Translations under genes and position numbers: made by a program
In this document: one piece after another, positions 45,755 to 54,410 of the stretch
Position numbering within the stretch: position 1 is the first letter of the stretch
Layout of the letters: every line of letters begins with the position of its first letter
Origin: Saccharomonospora cyanea NA-134
GTDB taxonomy: Bacteria; Actinomycetota; Actinomycetes; Mycobacteriales; Pseudonocardiaceae
Assembly (NCBI RefSeq): GCF_000244975.1
Contig: NZ_CM001440.1
Location: forward strand, 1,167,538-1,231,537
DNA length: 64,000 nt
Direction of reading: 5' to 3'
Notes under the pieces: model-generated
What the model saw: the letters and a program-made list of their open reading frames with translations, nothing else
Told to the model about the DNA's origin: nothing
Database searches by the model: none

Positions 45755-45760
45755 TAGGGT
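45755..45760 (+). promoter_or_regulatory. Possible -10 element TAGGGT for ahpE
   Basis: TAGGGT follows the DUF3052 stem-loop and lies about 95 nt before the peroxiredoxin start, so ahpE may have its own promoter. Confidence 0.3.
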
Positions 45761-45856
45761 TTGCCCGGCACTTGCGTCGGCGAAAGAAGGCATCGCGTCG
45801 AGCCAGTGGCCGGATGTCGAGCCGTAATGTCGGACAAGCGAAAGGTTGTCGTGCCC

Positions 45857-46312
45857 ATGGCCGTCGAGGTCGGTACCCAGGCCCCGGACTTCACGCTCAA
45901 CGACTACAACAAGCAGCAGGTCACGCTGTCGTCGTTCCGCGGCGACAAGCCGGTGCTGCTCGTCTTCTACCCGTTCGCCTTCAGCGGCATCTGCCAGGGC
46001 GAGTTGTGCCAGCTCCGGGATGAGTACGACCAGTACCCCGGCGTGCAGGTGCTCGGTGTCTCGGTGGACACTCCCTTCGCTCTGAAGGCGTGGGCCGAGC
46101 AGCAGGGCTACCAGTTCCCGCTGCTGTCGGACTTCTGGCCGCACGGTGAGGTGGCGAAGGCGTACGGTGTGTTCAACGAGCAGGCCGGGTTGGCCCTGCG
46201 CGGTACCTTCCTGATCGACACCGAGGGTGTCGTGCGCTTCGCCGAGGTGAACCAGCCGGGTGAGGCGCGGGACCAGGAGGCGTGGAAGAAGGCGATCGCC
46301 GACCTCGGCTGA
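45857..46312 (+). CDS. ahpE: AhpE-type peroxiredoxin
   Basis: This 151-residue thiol peroxidase has the active-site motif PFAFSGIC with peroxidatic C46. The FPLLSDFWPHGEVAKAYGVFNEQAG stretch is characteristic of AhpE, which in mycobacteria is recycled by mycoredoxin and mycothiol. A second cysteine, C51, follows five residues later in GICQGELC; the M. tuberculosis protein, as I recall it, has Asp there. That spacing resembles PrxQ/BCP enzymes. ATG at 45857 is preferred; GTG at 45851 with AAAGG 5 nt upstream and ATG at 45827 are alternatives. Confidence 0.92.
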   Translation: MAVEVGTQAPDFTLNDYNKQQVTLSSFRGDKPVLLVFYPFAFSGICQGELCQLRDEYDQYPGVQVLGVSVDTPFALKAWAEQQGYQFPLLSDFWPHGEVAKAYGVFNEQAGLALRGTFLIDTEGVVRFAEVNQPGEARDQEAWKKAIADLG

Positions 46313-46338
46313 CGGTCGGATCGCACCCAGAGCCGAGA

Positions 46339-46367
46339 GGCTCCCGGTACCACGCGGGCCGGGAGCC
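46339..46367 (+). terminator. Stem-loop after ahpE
   Basis: GGCTCCCGG (46339-46347) and CCGGGAGCC (46359-46367) form a perfect 9-bp stem with an 11-nt loop, ending 4 nt before the tRNA gene. Confidence 0.65.
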
Positions 46368-46371
46368 CTTC

Positions 46372-46443
46372 GGGCGCATAGCTCAGCGGGAGAGCACCTG
46401 CCTTACAAGCAGGGGGTCGCAGGTTCGAACCCTGCTGCGCCCA
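46372..46443 (+). tRNA. tRNA-Val (anticodon TAC)
   Basis: This 72-nt gene folds fully. The acceptor arm is GGGCGCA/TGCGCCC, the D-stem GCTC/GAGC and the anticodon stem CCTGC/GCAGG with loop CTTACAA. The anticodon TAC is at 46404-46406, the T-stem is GCAGG/CCTGC with TTCGAAC loop, and the discriminator is A. The 3' CCA is not encoded. It reads GUA and, by wobble, GUG. Confidence 0.97.
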
Positions 46444-46516
46444 CCGATGTGACCGGGTTCTGATCGCGGGATCCGGCGCGGACATCACTGGCCGTGGCCG
46501 TCGGGACGGCTGCCCG

Positions 46517-47269
46517 TCAGCGGTCCGGACTCGGCGTGTCGGTGCCGCCTGAGACCGTTTCGGCTTCCGTGTAGAGGATCTCGCGGGCCTGCTCGGCGGC
46601 GCGGGTGATGCTCTCGCCGACGAAGTCGACGAAGCGCGCGATGTTCTCCAGACGGACGGCGGCCGGGGTGCCGGGCCCGAGGATGTCGACGCCCTGCCGT
46701 GCGGTTTCCGCGAGCTGGGCGTGGCCTCGGGCGGAGGCGATCATCGACTGGTACCAGACGTCGTTGTCGGCGACGTAGCGCTCACGGCGGCGTTCGTCGC
46801 GTTCCCGGCGGACCAGACCCTGGCCTTCGAGGAACGCGATCGCCTTGGAGACGGACGCCGGGCTCACCTGGAGGTGCTGGACGAGTTCGGACGCGGTGAG
46901 GCTGCCCGCGTCGGTGGTGTACAGGGAGGTCAGCACCCGGGCCATCATCTTGGGCAGGCCCGACTGCATGAGGATCGCGGTGAACGCCTCCTCGTACTCA
47001 CGTACCGCCTCGGCGTCGCGTCCGTCGGTTCGCGGGGACACCTGCGGCCCTCGCGGCGTGGTGGGCCTGCGTCGGCGGGTTCGGCGTTCGGTGGCGAGGT
47101 GGGCCAGGTCGGAACGGTAGGCGGTGGGGCCGCCGTTGCGCATCACCTCACGTGTGATCGTCGAGGTCGGACGGCCGAGCTTTCTGGCGATCTCCGCGTA
47201 GGCGAGGCCGTCGCCCAGGCCCAGCGCGATCTGTTGACGTTCCTGCTGGGTGAGCCTGCCTCCCGGCAT
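46517..47269 (-). CDS. GbsR/MarR-type regulator fused to an IS30-like helix-turn-helix
   Basis: This 250-residue protein carries an HTH_38-type domain at residues 5-60, as in IS30 transposases (LTQQERQQIALGLGDGLAYA, EIARKLGRPTSTITREVMRN). A basic linker RRTRRRRP is followed by a GbsR/MarR winged helix at about 95-165 (LTASELVQHLQVSPASVSKA, ERRRERYV). A helical C-terminal part completes it. No catalytic transposase residues remain, so it is a regulator. GGAGGGG precedes the ATG. It is divergent from the DUF4097 and peptidase genes and probably controls them. Confidence 0.85.
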   Translation of the reverse strand: MPGGRLTQQERQQIALGLGDGLAYAEIARKLGRPTSTITREVMRNGGPTAYRSDLAHLATERRTRRRRPTTPRGPQVSPRTDGRDAEAVREYEEAFTAILMQSGLPKMMARVLTSLYTTDAGSLTASELVQHLQVSPASVSKAIAFLEGQGLVRRERDERRRERYVADNDVWYQSMIASARGHAQLAETARQGVDILGPGTPAAVRLENIARFVDFVGESITRAAEQAREILYTEAETVSGGTDTPSPDR

Positions 47270-47323
47270 CGCGATCCCCTCCGTGGCTTCCTCGAAGTCG
47301 TCAGCATAGCCTTCACGCCCGTT

Positions 47324-47449
47324 TCATTGCAACGATTTCAGGATGAACGTTGCATTCGGTTTCAGGGTCATTGCAACGATTTCGGGCTCTTCACCTGCAT
47401 TTATGCCGAATCTATGCAACAAGATCGTTGTCGCTTTCCTGAACGCAAC
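47324..47449. promoter_or_regulatory. Cluster of TGCAACG-type repeats between regulator and DUF4097 gene
   Basis: TCATTGCAACGATTTC occurs identically at 47324-47339 and 47368-47383 (44 bp apart). Related sites are the inverted AACGTTGCAT (47347-47356), CAAC-AAGATC-GTTG (47417-47430) and GCAACG (47444-47449). The last abuts a TAGCGT hexamer (47451-47456), a likely -10 of the DUF4097 gene. This is the expected operator region of the divergent regulator with two DNA-binding domains. Confidence 0.6.
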
Positions 47450-47495
47450 GTAGCGTTTCCCTCATCGGAAACAGCGAGCGCAGGAGCTGAGCACA

Positions 47496-48158
47496 ATGCA
47501 GAAGTTCGACACCCCCGCCCCGATCTCCGCGGTCCTCGACATTCCCGCGGGTCTCGTCCGGATCATCGCCGCCGACCGGGCCGACACCGCGGTGGAGGTC
47601 CTGCCCGTGGACGCCTCGAAGGGGCGCGACGTGAAGCTGGCGGAGCAGACCACGGTCGAGTACGACGACGGGGTCCTGCGGATCGCGGCCTCGGCGAAGA
47701 ACCAGATCCTGGGCAGCTCGGGGTCCGTCGAGGCGACGGTGCAACTGCCCGCGGGCTCCCGCATCGAGGTGAAGGCGGACAGCGCCGAACTTCGGGGCGT
47801 CGGCCGGTTCGGCGACGTCACGTTCGCAGGCTCGCACGGCGAGATCAAGGTCGACGAGGCCGCGAGCGTCCGCGTCACCACCCAAGCCGGCGACGTCTCG
47901 GTCGGCCGCCTCACCGGCCCGGCCGAGATCAGCGTCGCGAAGGGCGACATCCGGATCGCCGAGGCCGTGCGCGGCACGGTCGTACTGCGCACCCAGGCCG
48001 GTGACGTGTCGGTCGGCGCCGCCGCGGGAGTCTCCGCCGCCCTGGACGCCGGTACCTCCCACGGCCGGACCCACAACGCGCTCAAGAACACCGGCAGGAC
48101 GGACCTGACCATCCAGGCGACCACCGACCACGGCGACATCGCCGCCTACAGCCTCTGA
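47496..48158 (+). CDS. DUF4097 family beta-strand repeat protein
   Basis: This 220-residue protein is built of short beta repeats (SAELRGVGRFGDVTFAGSHG, TTQAGDVSVGRLTG, RTQAGDVSVGAAAG), as in DUF4097 adhesin-like solenoids. No signal peptide or membrane segment is seen, so it is probably cytoplasmic. Function is unknown. A GGAG lies 11 nt upstream of ATG. It precedes the S9 peptidase by 21 nt and is divergent from the IS30-HTH regulator. Confidence 0.85.
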   Translation: MQKFDTPAPISAVLDIPAGLVRIIAADRADTAVEVLPVDASKGRDVKLAEQTTVEYDDGVLRIAASAKNQILGSSGSVEATVQLPAGSRIEVKADSAELRGVGRFGDVTFAGSHGEIKVDEAASVRVTTQAGDVSVGRLTGPAEISVAKGDIRIAEAVRGTVVLRTQAGDVSVGAAAGVSAALDAGTSHGRTHNALKNTGRTDLTIQATTDHGDIAAYSL

Positions 48159-48179
48159 GCCCGAGGAAGGACGACCGAG

Positions 48180-50456
48180 ATGACCACCACCCAGGACTAC
48201 CAGGTCGCGGAGCGACTTCTCCGCCGCTCCGTCCGCCCCGGCGAACTCGTCGTCGGCGACAAGGTCAGGCCGCAGTGGACCGACGGAGGAGCCCGTTTCC
48301 GGTACGCCGTGAGCAACGGCACCGGCAGGCGGTTCGTGCTGGTCGACCCGGCGGCGGGCACTCGCGAGCCGGCCTTCGACCACGCCCGGCTCGCCGCCGC
48401 GCTGGCCGCTGCCTCCGGGCACCACGTCGACCCGGACGCCCTGCCGTTCCCGGCGATCGCGGTGGCCGACAACGTCGTGGAGTTCGACGCGTTCGGCGAG
48501 CACTGGCGCTGCGATCTGGACGACTACGCCTGCGACCGGGCGGAGCCGGCTCCGCCGGGCAACCCGCTGGAGGTGCCGTCGCCCGACGGCACGGTCGCGG
48601 TGTCCCGGCGGGGACACGACCTGTGGGCGCGCTCGCTGTCCGACGGCCGCGAGTGGGCGCTGACCACCGACGGCGAGCCCGGCTACGGGTACGGCTCCGG
48701 CCCGGAAATCACGAGCAACCCCACCCTGCTGCGCAAGTTGGGCCTGCCGCACCTGCCGCCGGTGGTGGCCTGGTCTCCCGACTCGACGAAGGTGCTGGCG
48801 CACCGCACCGACGAGCGGGGCGTCCGGCAGACCCACCTGGTGGAGGCCAGGCCCGCCGGCGGCGGCGCCCCGACACTGCACACCCAGCGGTACGCCTACG
48901 CCGGGGACGAGACCATCCCGCAGGCCGAACTGGTCGTGCTGGACGTCGCCGAGGGCACGGTCGTCCGCGCGCAGGCCGACCCTCTGCTCATGCCGCAGTT
49001 GTCGCCGATCGCGGCCGGGTGGGCGTGGTGGGCGGGGGACGGTTCGGCGGTGTACTTCCTCAGCCAGCCCCGTGACCTGCGCACGCTCACCCTGCACCGG
49101 CTCGACCCTGTCACCGGTGAGGTCACCACCGTGCTCAGCGAGACCGGGCCCACCCGCGTCGAGCCCAACCAGTGGCTGTTCGAGCCGCCGATCGTGCGGG
49201 TGCTGGCCGGCGAGGTGCTGTGGTACTCGCAGCGGGACGGCTGGGGCCACCTGTACCGGTACGACCTGCGCACCGGCGAGCTGCTCGGGCAGGTCACCTC
49301 AGGGCAGTGGGCGGTGCGGCGGATCCTGCACGTCGACGAAGCCGAGCGGGTGGTGTACTTCACCGCCTCCGGATTGGTCGACGAGGATCCGTACCGGCGC
49401 ACGGTGTGCCGTGTCGGCCTGGACGGCACCGGGTTCGCCAAGGTCACCGACGACGAGCTGGACCACATCGTCACGATGCCGGACGACCCGGAGTACTTCA
49501 TCGACTCCGCCTCCACCGTCGACACCCCGCCGGTGACGACGGTCCGTGACTGGTCCGGGCGGGTGCTGGTGGAACTGGAGCGCGCCGACATCAGCAAGCT
49601 CGTCGCCACCGGCTGGACGCCGCCGGAACGGTTCCGCGTCAAGGCGGCCGACGGGGTGACGGACATCTACGGGGTGCTGTACCGGCCACGGGATTTCGAC
49701 CCGGCGCAGCGCTACCCCGTGGTCGACAACGTCTACCCCGGTCCGCAGGTCACCCGGGTCGAGCCGGGCTTCGACCCGGGTGGGATGGGCCTCGACGCGG
49801 AACCCCTCGCGGCGCTCGGGTTCGTGGTGGTGGCGGTGGACGGGCGGGGCACCCCGGGGCGCGACAAGGCCTTCCACGACGCTTCCTATGGCCGCTTGGC
49901 CGATGCGGGCTGCCTGGCCGACCACGTCGCCGCACTGCGGCAGCTGGCCGAGACCCGGCCGTGGATGGATCTCGACCGGGCGGGCGCGTTCGGGCACTCC
50001 GGAGGCGGGTTCGCCGCGGTACGGGCGATGCTGGACTTCCCCGAGGTGTACAAGGTCGGAGTCGCCCTCTCCGGCTCGCACGACGCTCCCTGCTTCAACC
50101 AGGGTTTCGTGGAGGCCTACGCCGGCGCGGACAACCCAGGGGCATGGGCCCAGGCGTCCAACGTGGACATCGCGGACCGGTTGGCCGGCAAGCTGCTGCT
50201 CGTCCACGGCGAAATGGACGACCAGGTCCACCCGGACCAGACGCTCCGGCTCGCCGACCGGCTCGTCGCCGCAGGCAGGGACTTCGAGCTGTTCATCGTG
50301 CCCGGCGCCGAGCACATGTTCATCGACTGCCTGGCCTACGTCCGCAAGCGCTGCTGGGACTTCTTGGTGCGCGAGCTGGCGGGCACGCAGCCGCCCGTCT
50401 ACCGCCCCGCGCCCATCGTCCTCGGCCCGGAGCTGCTCGGTGAGCTGTTCGCCTGA
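48180..50456 (+). CDS. S9 family prolyl oligopeptidase (dipeptidyl peptidase IV-like)
   Basis: This 758-residue protein has an N-terminal beta-propeller of DPP IV type (about 1-480, with repeated SPDGTVAVS and WSPDSTKVLAH blades). The C-terminal alpha/beta hydrolase carries the Ser in FGHSGGG, Asp in HGEMDDQVHP and His in PGAEHMF. It cleaves short peptides, probably after proline; no signal peptide is seen, so a cytoplasmic role is likely. It is 21 nt after DUF4097 and probably co-expressed with it under the divergent regulator. Confidence 0.92.
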   Translation: MTTTQDYQVAERLLRRSVRPGELVVGDKVRPQWTDGGARFRYAVSNGTGRRFVLVDPAAGTREPAFDHARLAAALAAASGHHVDPDALPFPAIAVADNVVEFDAFGEHWRCDLDDYACDRAEPAPPGNPLEVPSPDGTVAVSRRGHDLWARSLSDGREWALTTDGEPGYGYGSGPEITSNPTLLRKLGLPHLPPVVAWSPDSTKVLAHRTDERGVRQTHLVEARPAGGGAPTLHTQRYAYAGDETIPQAELVVLDVAEGTVVRAQADPLLMPQLSPIAAGWAWWAGDGSAVYFLSQPRDLRTLTLHRLDPVTGEVTTVLSETGPTRVEPNQWLFEPPIVRVLAGEVLWYSQRDGWGHLYRYDLRTGELLGQVTSGQWAVRRILHVDEAERVVYFTASGLVDEDPYRRTVCRVGLDGTGFAKVTDDELDHIVTMPDDPEYFIDSASTVDTPPVTTVRDWSGRVLVELERADISKLVATGWTPPERFRVKAADGVTDIYGVLYRPRDFDPAQRYPVVDNVYPGPQVTRVEPGFDPGGMGLDAEPLAALGFVVVAVDGRGTPGRDKAFHDASYGRLADAGCLADHVAALRQLAETRPWMDLDRAGAFGHSGGGFAAVRAMLDFPEVYKVGVALSGSHDAPCFNQGFVEAYAGADNPGAWAQASNVDIADRLAGKLLLVHGEMDDQVHPDQTLRLADRLVAAGRDFELFIVPGAEHMFIDCLAYVRKRCWDFLVRELAGTQPPVYRPAPIVLGPELLGELFA

Positions 50457-50477
50457 GCGCGACACGACGGACCAGGA

Positions 50478-50499
50478 GCCGGGGAGTGCCGCCCCCGGC
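50478..50499. terminator. Stem-loop between the S9 peptidase and the convergent gene
   Basis: GCCGGGG (50478-50484) pairs with CCCCGGC (50493-50499) around an 8-nt loop, in the 100-bp convergent gap. Confidence 0.5.
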
Positions 50500-50556
50500 C
50501 CCCGGCCGCACGCGTGTTCGCGTCTCACGTACGCGTGTCCGCACTTGCCGCGCGCC

Positions 50557-51198
50557 TCAGACCCGCGCGCAGCGTTCGCGGAGCGTGTCCACGCCGTCGC
50601 CGGTGAGCTCGTCGCAGTACCCCGACCGCCCGGCCAGCGCCATCACGAGTGCCAGCACCGGCCCCGCGACCACGGGGCCCGATCCGGCGGCGAACGGCCC
50701 GTCGGTAGCCATGAGTCGTAACCCCTCGGCCCGCTTGCCCGACGGCAGGACGAGGTTCGAGCTCTGGTAGTGGTGCGCCACGTGCGTGAGCGTGTCCACG
50801 GGGTGGTCGCGCCGGACGCCCAGGGGCCTGCGGATGTCCTCGCCGTGCACCACCACCTCGCCGAGCATGGCGACCACGGGCAGCGGTGGTTTGGTGGTGC
50901 TGTCCACGATGCGGCGGAACCGCTGCAGTGTCTCCCCGGCATCGGTGCCGAGCTGCTCACGGAGTCGGAGCTCGACCTGCCTGTCGAAGTCGAAGCGGCA
51001 ACGGACGACGCCGGCGAGCCACCGTGCGGGGGTTAGGCTCGCCCCCGCGGTCACGTGTGCCAGCACCTCGCGCACGGTCAGGCCCTCGCACAGCGACGGC
51101 GTGTTCCACTCCGTCTCGGTGAGCTCGGCGATGTCGGCGGCCAGCGCGGCGCGCTCGGTGTGCACGAGCGGCCACAGGGTGCTCCGGGTGTCGGTCAC
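50557..51198 (-). CDS. Maleylpyruvate isomerase family (mycothiol-dependent, DinB-like) protein
   Basis: This 213-residue protein follows the actinobacterial TIGR03083-type pattern: VHTERAALAADIAELTETEWNTPSLCEGLTVREVLAHV at the start, with a later VVHGEDIRRPLG. The conserved His residues fit the metal site of DinB-like mycothiol S-transferases. The specific substrate is unknown. GTG at 51198 has AAGGAG 8 nt upstream; the longer open frame adds no family residues. Confidence 0.85.
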   Translation of the reverse strand: MTDTRSTLWPLVHTERAALAADIAELTETEWNTPSLCEGLTVREVLAHVTAGASLTPARWLAGVVRCRFDFDRQVELRLREQLGTDAGETLQRFRRIVDSTTKPPLPVVAMLGEVVVHGEDIRRPLGVRRDHPVDTLTHVAHHYQSSNLVLPSGKRAEGLRLMATDGPFAAGSGPVVAGPVLALVMALAGRSGYCDELTGDGVDTLRERCARV

Positions 51199-51368
51199 TT
51201 CGGTGTCTCCTTCGTGAGGTCGGCGCGTGACCGTATCCGCCGACGCCGACGGATTCCGCTCGACGCCACACGTACCTCGAAGGTTGCTCGCCACTTCGGG
51301 CCGTGTCCGTTTCGTGACATGGCGGTATGTGCGGACGAAACCCGAGGCCTTATCCTCGTCGCCGATAT

Positions 51369-52370
51369 GTGACGTCAACCGTGAAGGCTGCTGTGCACAC
51401 TGTCGGCGACGCGGCAGAGGACCCGGCCCGCGAACGCGGGTCCGTCCGGCCGTACCTTGACGATCTTCCGCTGGAGCTGTGGGACTCGGACGAGCCGGCC
51501 GAGTCCGGACCCGGCTCCCCGCGGAGATCGTGGTGGCGCGCGGTGCTGCCGGTCGCCGTGGCTCTGGTGCTCGTCGGCGTTTTCGTGGCCGTTCTGCCGT
51601 CCCTCGACCCGTCCCTCGACGATGGGGACTCCGACCTGCCCGGCGCGGCGCCCGGCTCCGACGAGCCGGTGCCGTCCCTGGCCTCGATCGGGGACAACCG
51701 GCTGCTGAGAAGCGGGACCGTGTTGGCCGAAGTGCGTTGCGAGCTGCCCGAACTCGGCAGTGCCAGTGAGCGGCTGCACGCGTTCTACACCGCCGAGCTG
51801 CGTTGCCTCGAACGCGCCTGGAAACCCGCGCTGAACCGGGCGGGGGTGGAGTTCGCTCCCGTGGCCGTGGACATCACCGACGCCCCGGCGACCGCGTGCG
51901 GCGAGCTGCCGCCCTCCGGGGAGGCCACGGGCCTGTACTGCGCCGAGGACGCCACCATCTACCTGCCTCGCACACGCACCCTGGATGCGTTCGGGCTCAC
52001 GCGGGAGGCCCACATCGCCACGCTGGCCCACGAGTACGGGCACCACGTGCAGCACCTCAGCGGCATCCTCGCCGCCGCGAACGGCCAGCTCAACCGTTAC
52101 CCCGCGGGGAGCCCGCCCGACCGGGAACTGGGCAGGCGGGTCGAGTTGCAGGCGAACTGCTTCGCCGGTGTCTTCCTCGCCAGCGCGGCAGGAAGAGGAT
52201 CGATCACGGACGACCTCGGTCACGCCGCGGTGGACGACTTCCGCAACTGGGTCGACAGCGACACCCACGGCGCCAGCGAGACACAGCGCCGGTGGGCCGC
52301 CCGAGGGTTCCGGCACGGCGACGCCGGACACTGCAACACCTGGCAGGCGCCCAGCGAGGACGTCGCGTAG
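51369..52370 (+). CDS. Membrane-anchored neutral zinc metallopeptidase (YpfJ-like)
   Basis: This 333-residue protein has a short acidic cytoplasmic part, one transmembrane helix at about 58-77 and an outside peptidase domain. The zinc motif HEYGHH is at residues 221-226, followed by ELQANCFAGVFLASA, typical of the putative neutral zinc metallopeptidase family. Cysteines 124, 146, 177 and 191 probably form disulfides. The start is set at GTG 51369, 12 nt after a TATCCT element; GTG at 51381 is an alternative. The substrate is unknown. Confidence 0.85.
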   Translation: MTSTVKAAVHTVGDAAEDPARERGSVRPYLDDLPLELWDSDEPAESGPGSPRRSWWRAVLPVAVALVLVGVFVAVLPSLDPSLDDGDSDLPGAAPGSDEPVPSLASIGDNRLLRSGTVLAEVRCELPELGSASERLHAFYTAELRCLERAWKPALNRAGVEFAPVAVDITDAPATACGELPPSGEATGLYCAEDATIYLPRTRTLDAFGLTREAHIATLAHEYGHHVQHLSGILAAANGQLNRYPAGSPPDRELGRRVELQANCFAGVFLASAAGRGSITDDLGHAAVDDFRNWVDSDTHGASETQRRWAARGFRHGDAGHCNTWQAPSEDVA

Positions 52371-52380
52371 GGGGGGGAGT

Positions 52381-52905
52381 TCACGGCAGGACGGGCAGCG
52401 GCCACGTCCGGCCCGTGGCGCTGTCGATGAGTGCCGCGCTCGTGACCCGCACGGTCAGCGGGAGGACCTCGTACACCGACGTCGCCACCGCGGGCAGATC
52501 CCGCGTCGTCGACCTCGTGGCCACCGAGGAGTGCGGAAGCCAGCGGTCGAGGGCGTAGTGGCGGTGTATCCGGGCGCCCGTCCCGCTCACGGCCCGCACC
52601 ACCGCCTGTTGGCGGGCGAGCAACCCGGACGCGGGCGCGGGCACGAGTGAGATCCGGCCCCGGCGGAACGCCGCCATCGCGTCGAAGGTCAGGTCGAACG
52701 GGCCGCTGTCGGGCAACGCCGCGACCGCGTCGTGGACGGCGCCGAGGTGCCAGTCCAGCAGGACGACGTAGGACAGGTGCGGGTGGTGCCTGCGGTGCGT
52801 GTGCGTCTCCAGGGTCGCGACGCCCACCGCCTCCAGCCGCGACCACAGGCCACGCAGTGCCCGTTCCGAGTGCGGGTCGAACAGCAGGCAGACGCCCAGT
52901 GCCAC
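52381..52905 (-). CDS. 2'-5' RNA ligase family protein (2H phosphoesterase)
   Basis: This 174-residue protein has the two H-x-S/T motifs of the 2H superfamily, HLSYV and HSSVA, about 80 residues apart. Members hydrolyse cyclic phosphodiesters on RNA or nucleotides; the substrate here is unknown. GTG at 52905 is chosen because a TAGGGT element lies exactly 7 nt upstream, which supports a leaderless start. A longer start at 52947 would add only Arg-rich residues. Confidence 0.82.
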   Translation of the reverse strand: MALGVCLLFDPHSERALRGLWSRLEAVGVATLETHTHRRHHPHLSYVVLLDWHLGAVHDAVAALPDSGPFDLTFDAMAAFRRGRISLVPAPASGLLARQQAVVRAVSGTGARIHRHYALDRWLPHSSVATRSTTRDLPAVATSVYEVLPLTVRVTSAALIDSATGRTWPLPVLP

Positions 52906-52912
52906 GCCGATG

Positions 52913-52918
52913 ACCCTA
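52913..52918 (-). promoter_or_regulatory. -10 element TAGGGT of a leaderless promoter (2H phosphoesterase)
   Basis: TAGGGT on the minus strand is followed by CATCGGC and the GTG start. Confidence 0.55.
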
Positions 52919-53009
52919 CGGCGCCGCGGGTTCGCTCGCCGTTTCACCGCCCACCACTCGGGTATTCGCGGTTTGAGCGGCGCCCGTCACACCGGAGGAG
53001 GAAGCCGTC

Positions 53010-53597
53010 ATGACTCGTCCCACAGATCCAGGAGCCCGTCCCCGTAGACGAGGGTTGCAGCCCGTCCAGGTACTGGCCGGACTGATCGGGCTCGTCTACC
53101 TGGCGCTCGGCATCATCGGACTCGTCATCACCGGGTTCGGAGGATTCGGGGACGCCACCCACAGCACCCTCTGGCTGTTCTCGATCAACCCGCTCCACAA
53201 CATCTTCCACATCGTCATCGGCGCGCTCGGTGTGCTGATGGCGCTGACGTCCAAACTGGCCCGGACCTACGGCTGGTTGCTGCTCGCGGTCTTCGGCGTA
53301 CTGCTGTTGTGGGGACTGGCCATCAGCGGTGTGTTCGCGGAGAACCCGGTGGGCGGGCTGGGTAACCCGTTCGCGCTCAACACGGCGGACAACTGGCTGC
53401 ACTTCGGGACCGCTCTGCTCGGTCTCGTCCTCGCCGTGATGCCGGCTCGCAAGAAAGTCACCGCGATGCCGGGCCAGGAGAGGGAGTCGGTTTCAGGTGC
53501 GATGTCCGGGCGAAGCAGCGAAGGTGAAGTGGCCGCCCAGGGAACCCGTCGGCACGCGCCGGGCCGCCGGATCTGGCGCCGTGGCGCCGCGCACTGA
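53010..53597 (+). CDS. DUF4383 integral membrane protein
   Basis: This 195-residue protein has four hydrophobic helices. The family signature NPLHNIFHIVIGALGVLMAL lies at the second, and NTADNWLHFGTALLGLVLAV at the fourth. The C-terminal tail is basic and polar (RRHAPGRRIWRRG). Function is unknown. GGAGGAGG precedes the ATG. Confidence 0.88.
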   Translation: MTRPTDPGARPRRRGLQPVQVLAGLIGLVYLALGIIGLVITGFGGFGDATHSTLWLFSINPLHNIFHIVIGALGVLMALTSKLARTYGWLLLAVFGVLLLWGLAISGVFAENPVGGLGNPFALNTADNWLHFGTALLGLVLAVMPARKKVTAMPGQERESVSGAMSGRSSEGEVAAQGTRRHAPGRRIWRRGAAH

Positions 53598-53645
53598 CGG
53601 TGCCGAGGCGTCCAGGAGTCGCGGACACCGGCCCACGTCGTTTCG

Positions 53646-54410
53646 TCATTCCTCCGGGACGACGTGGGCCAGTACGCAGGTGATGTTGTCCGGGCCGCCG
53701 CCCTCGTTGGCGAGGTCGATGAGCGACTGCACGGCTTCCTCCGGGGTGGCGGTCTCGGTCGCCACGTCCGTGAGCACCCGCTGGATGTCGTCGGCCTTGA
53801 CCACGTCGGTGAGGCCGTCCGAGCAGAGCAGGTAGACGTCGTCGGCCTGGGCGGTGTGCAGCGAGATGTCCGGTTCGGCCGGCACACTCGCGAGCAGCGC
53901 GCGCACCAGCACCGACCGGCTCGGGTGACGTTCGGCCGCCTCGGGGGTGAGCCGTCCCTGGTCCACGAGCGTCTGGACCATCGTGTGGTCGCGGGTGAGC
54001 TGCGTCAGGGTGTCGCCGCGGAGGCGGTAACAGCGCGAGTCGCCGATGTGTCCGAGGGCGAACCGCGGGCAGTCCCACAACATCGCCGTGGCGGTGGTAC
54101 CCATTCCGGTGAGCGCGGGATCGTCGGCGACGCGTTCCTCGAGCCGCGAGGCGGCGGCGCGGACGGCGCCCGCCAGTTCCTCGCCGAGGTCGACCTTGCC
54201 CATGTCCTCGTCCGCGAGCCGGGTGTCGAGTTCCTCGAGTGCGGCGACAGCCTCGGCGCTGGCGACTTCACCTGCGGCGTGCCCGCCCATGCCGTCCGCG
54301 ACGGCGAGCAGCCGGACGGTCGCGTAGGCGGAGTCCTCGTTCCCGCTGCGGTGTTGCCCGACATCGGAGCCCGCGGCGTAGCGGAGGGTCAGGACCTGGT
54401 CGTGTGTCAT
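53646..54410 (-). CDS. PP2C-family serine/threonine phosphatase
   Basis: This 254-residue phosphatase has metal-binding motifs in order: GNEDSAY, VADGMGGHAAGEVAS, GHIGDSRCYRL, CSDGLTDVV and GGPDNITCVL. It has no transmembrane segment, unlike PstP, so it is a soluble phosphatase of Ser/Thr phosphoproteins. ATG at 54410 opens the PP2C fold directly; the frame extends upstream without similarity. It is divergent from dnaE. Confidence 0.92.
   Translation of the reverse strand: MTHDQVLTLRYAAGSDVGQHRSGNEDSAYATVRLLAVADGMGGHAAGEVASAEAVAALEELDTRLADEDMGKVDLGEELAGAVRAAASRLEERVADDPALTGMGTTATAMLWDCPRFALGHIGDSRCYRLRGDTLTQLTRDHTMVQTLVDQGRLTPEAAERHPSRSVLVRALLASVPAEPDISLHTAQADDVYLLCSDGLTDVVKADDIQRVLTDVATETATPEEAVQSLIDLANEGGGPDNITCVLAHVVPEE

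Noticed and set aside
46517-47269. An IS30 insertion sequence
   Set aside because: Only the DNA-binding domain resembles IS30. The DDE catalytic domain and inverted repeats are absent.
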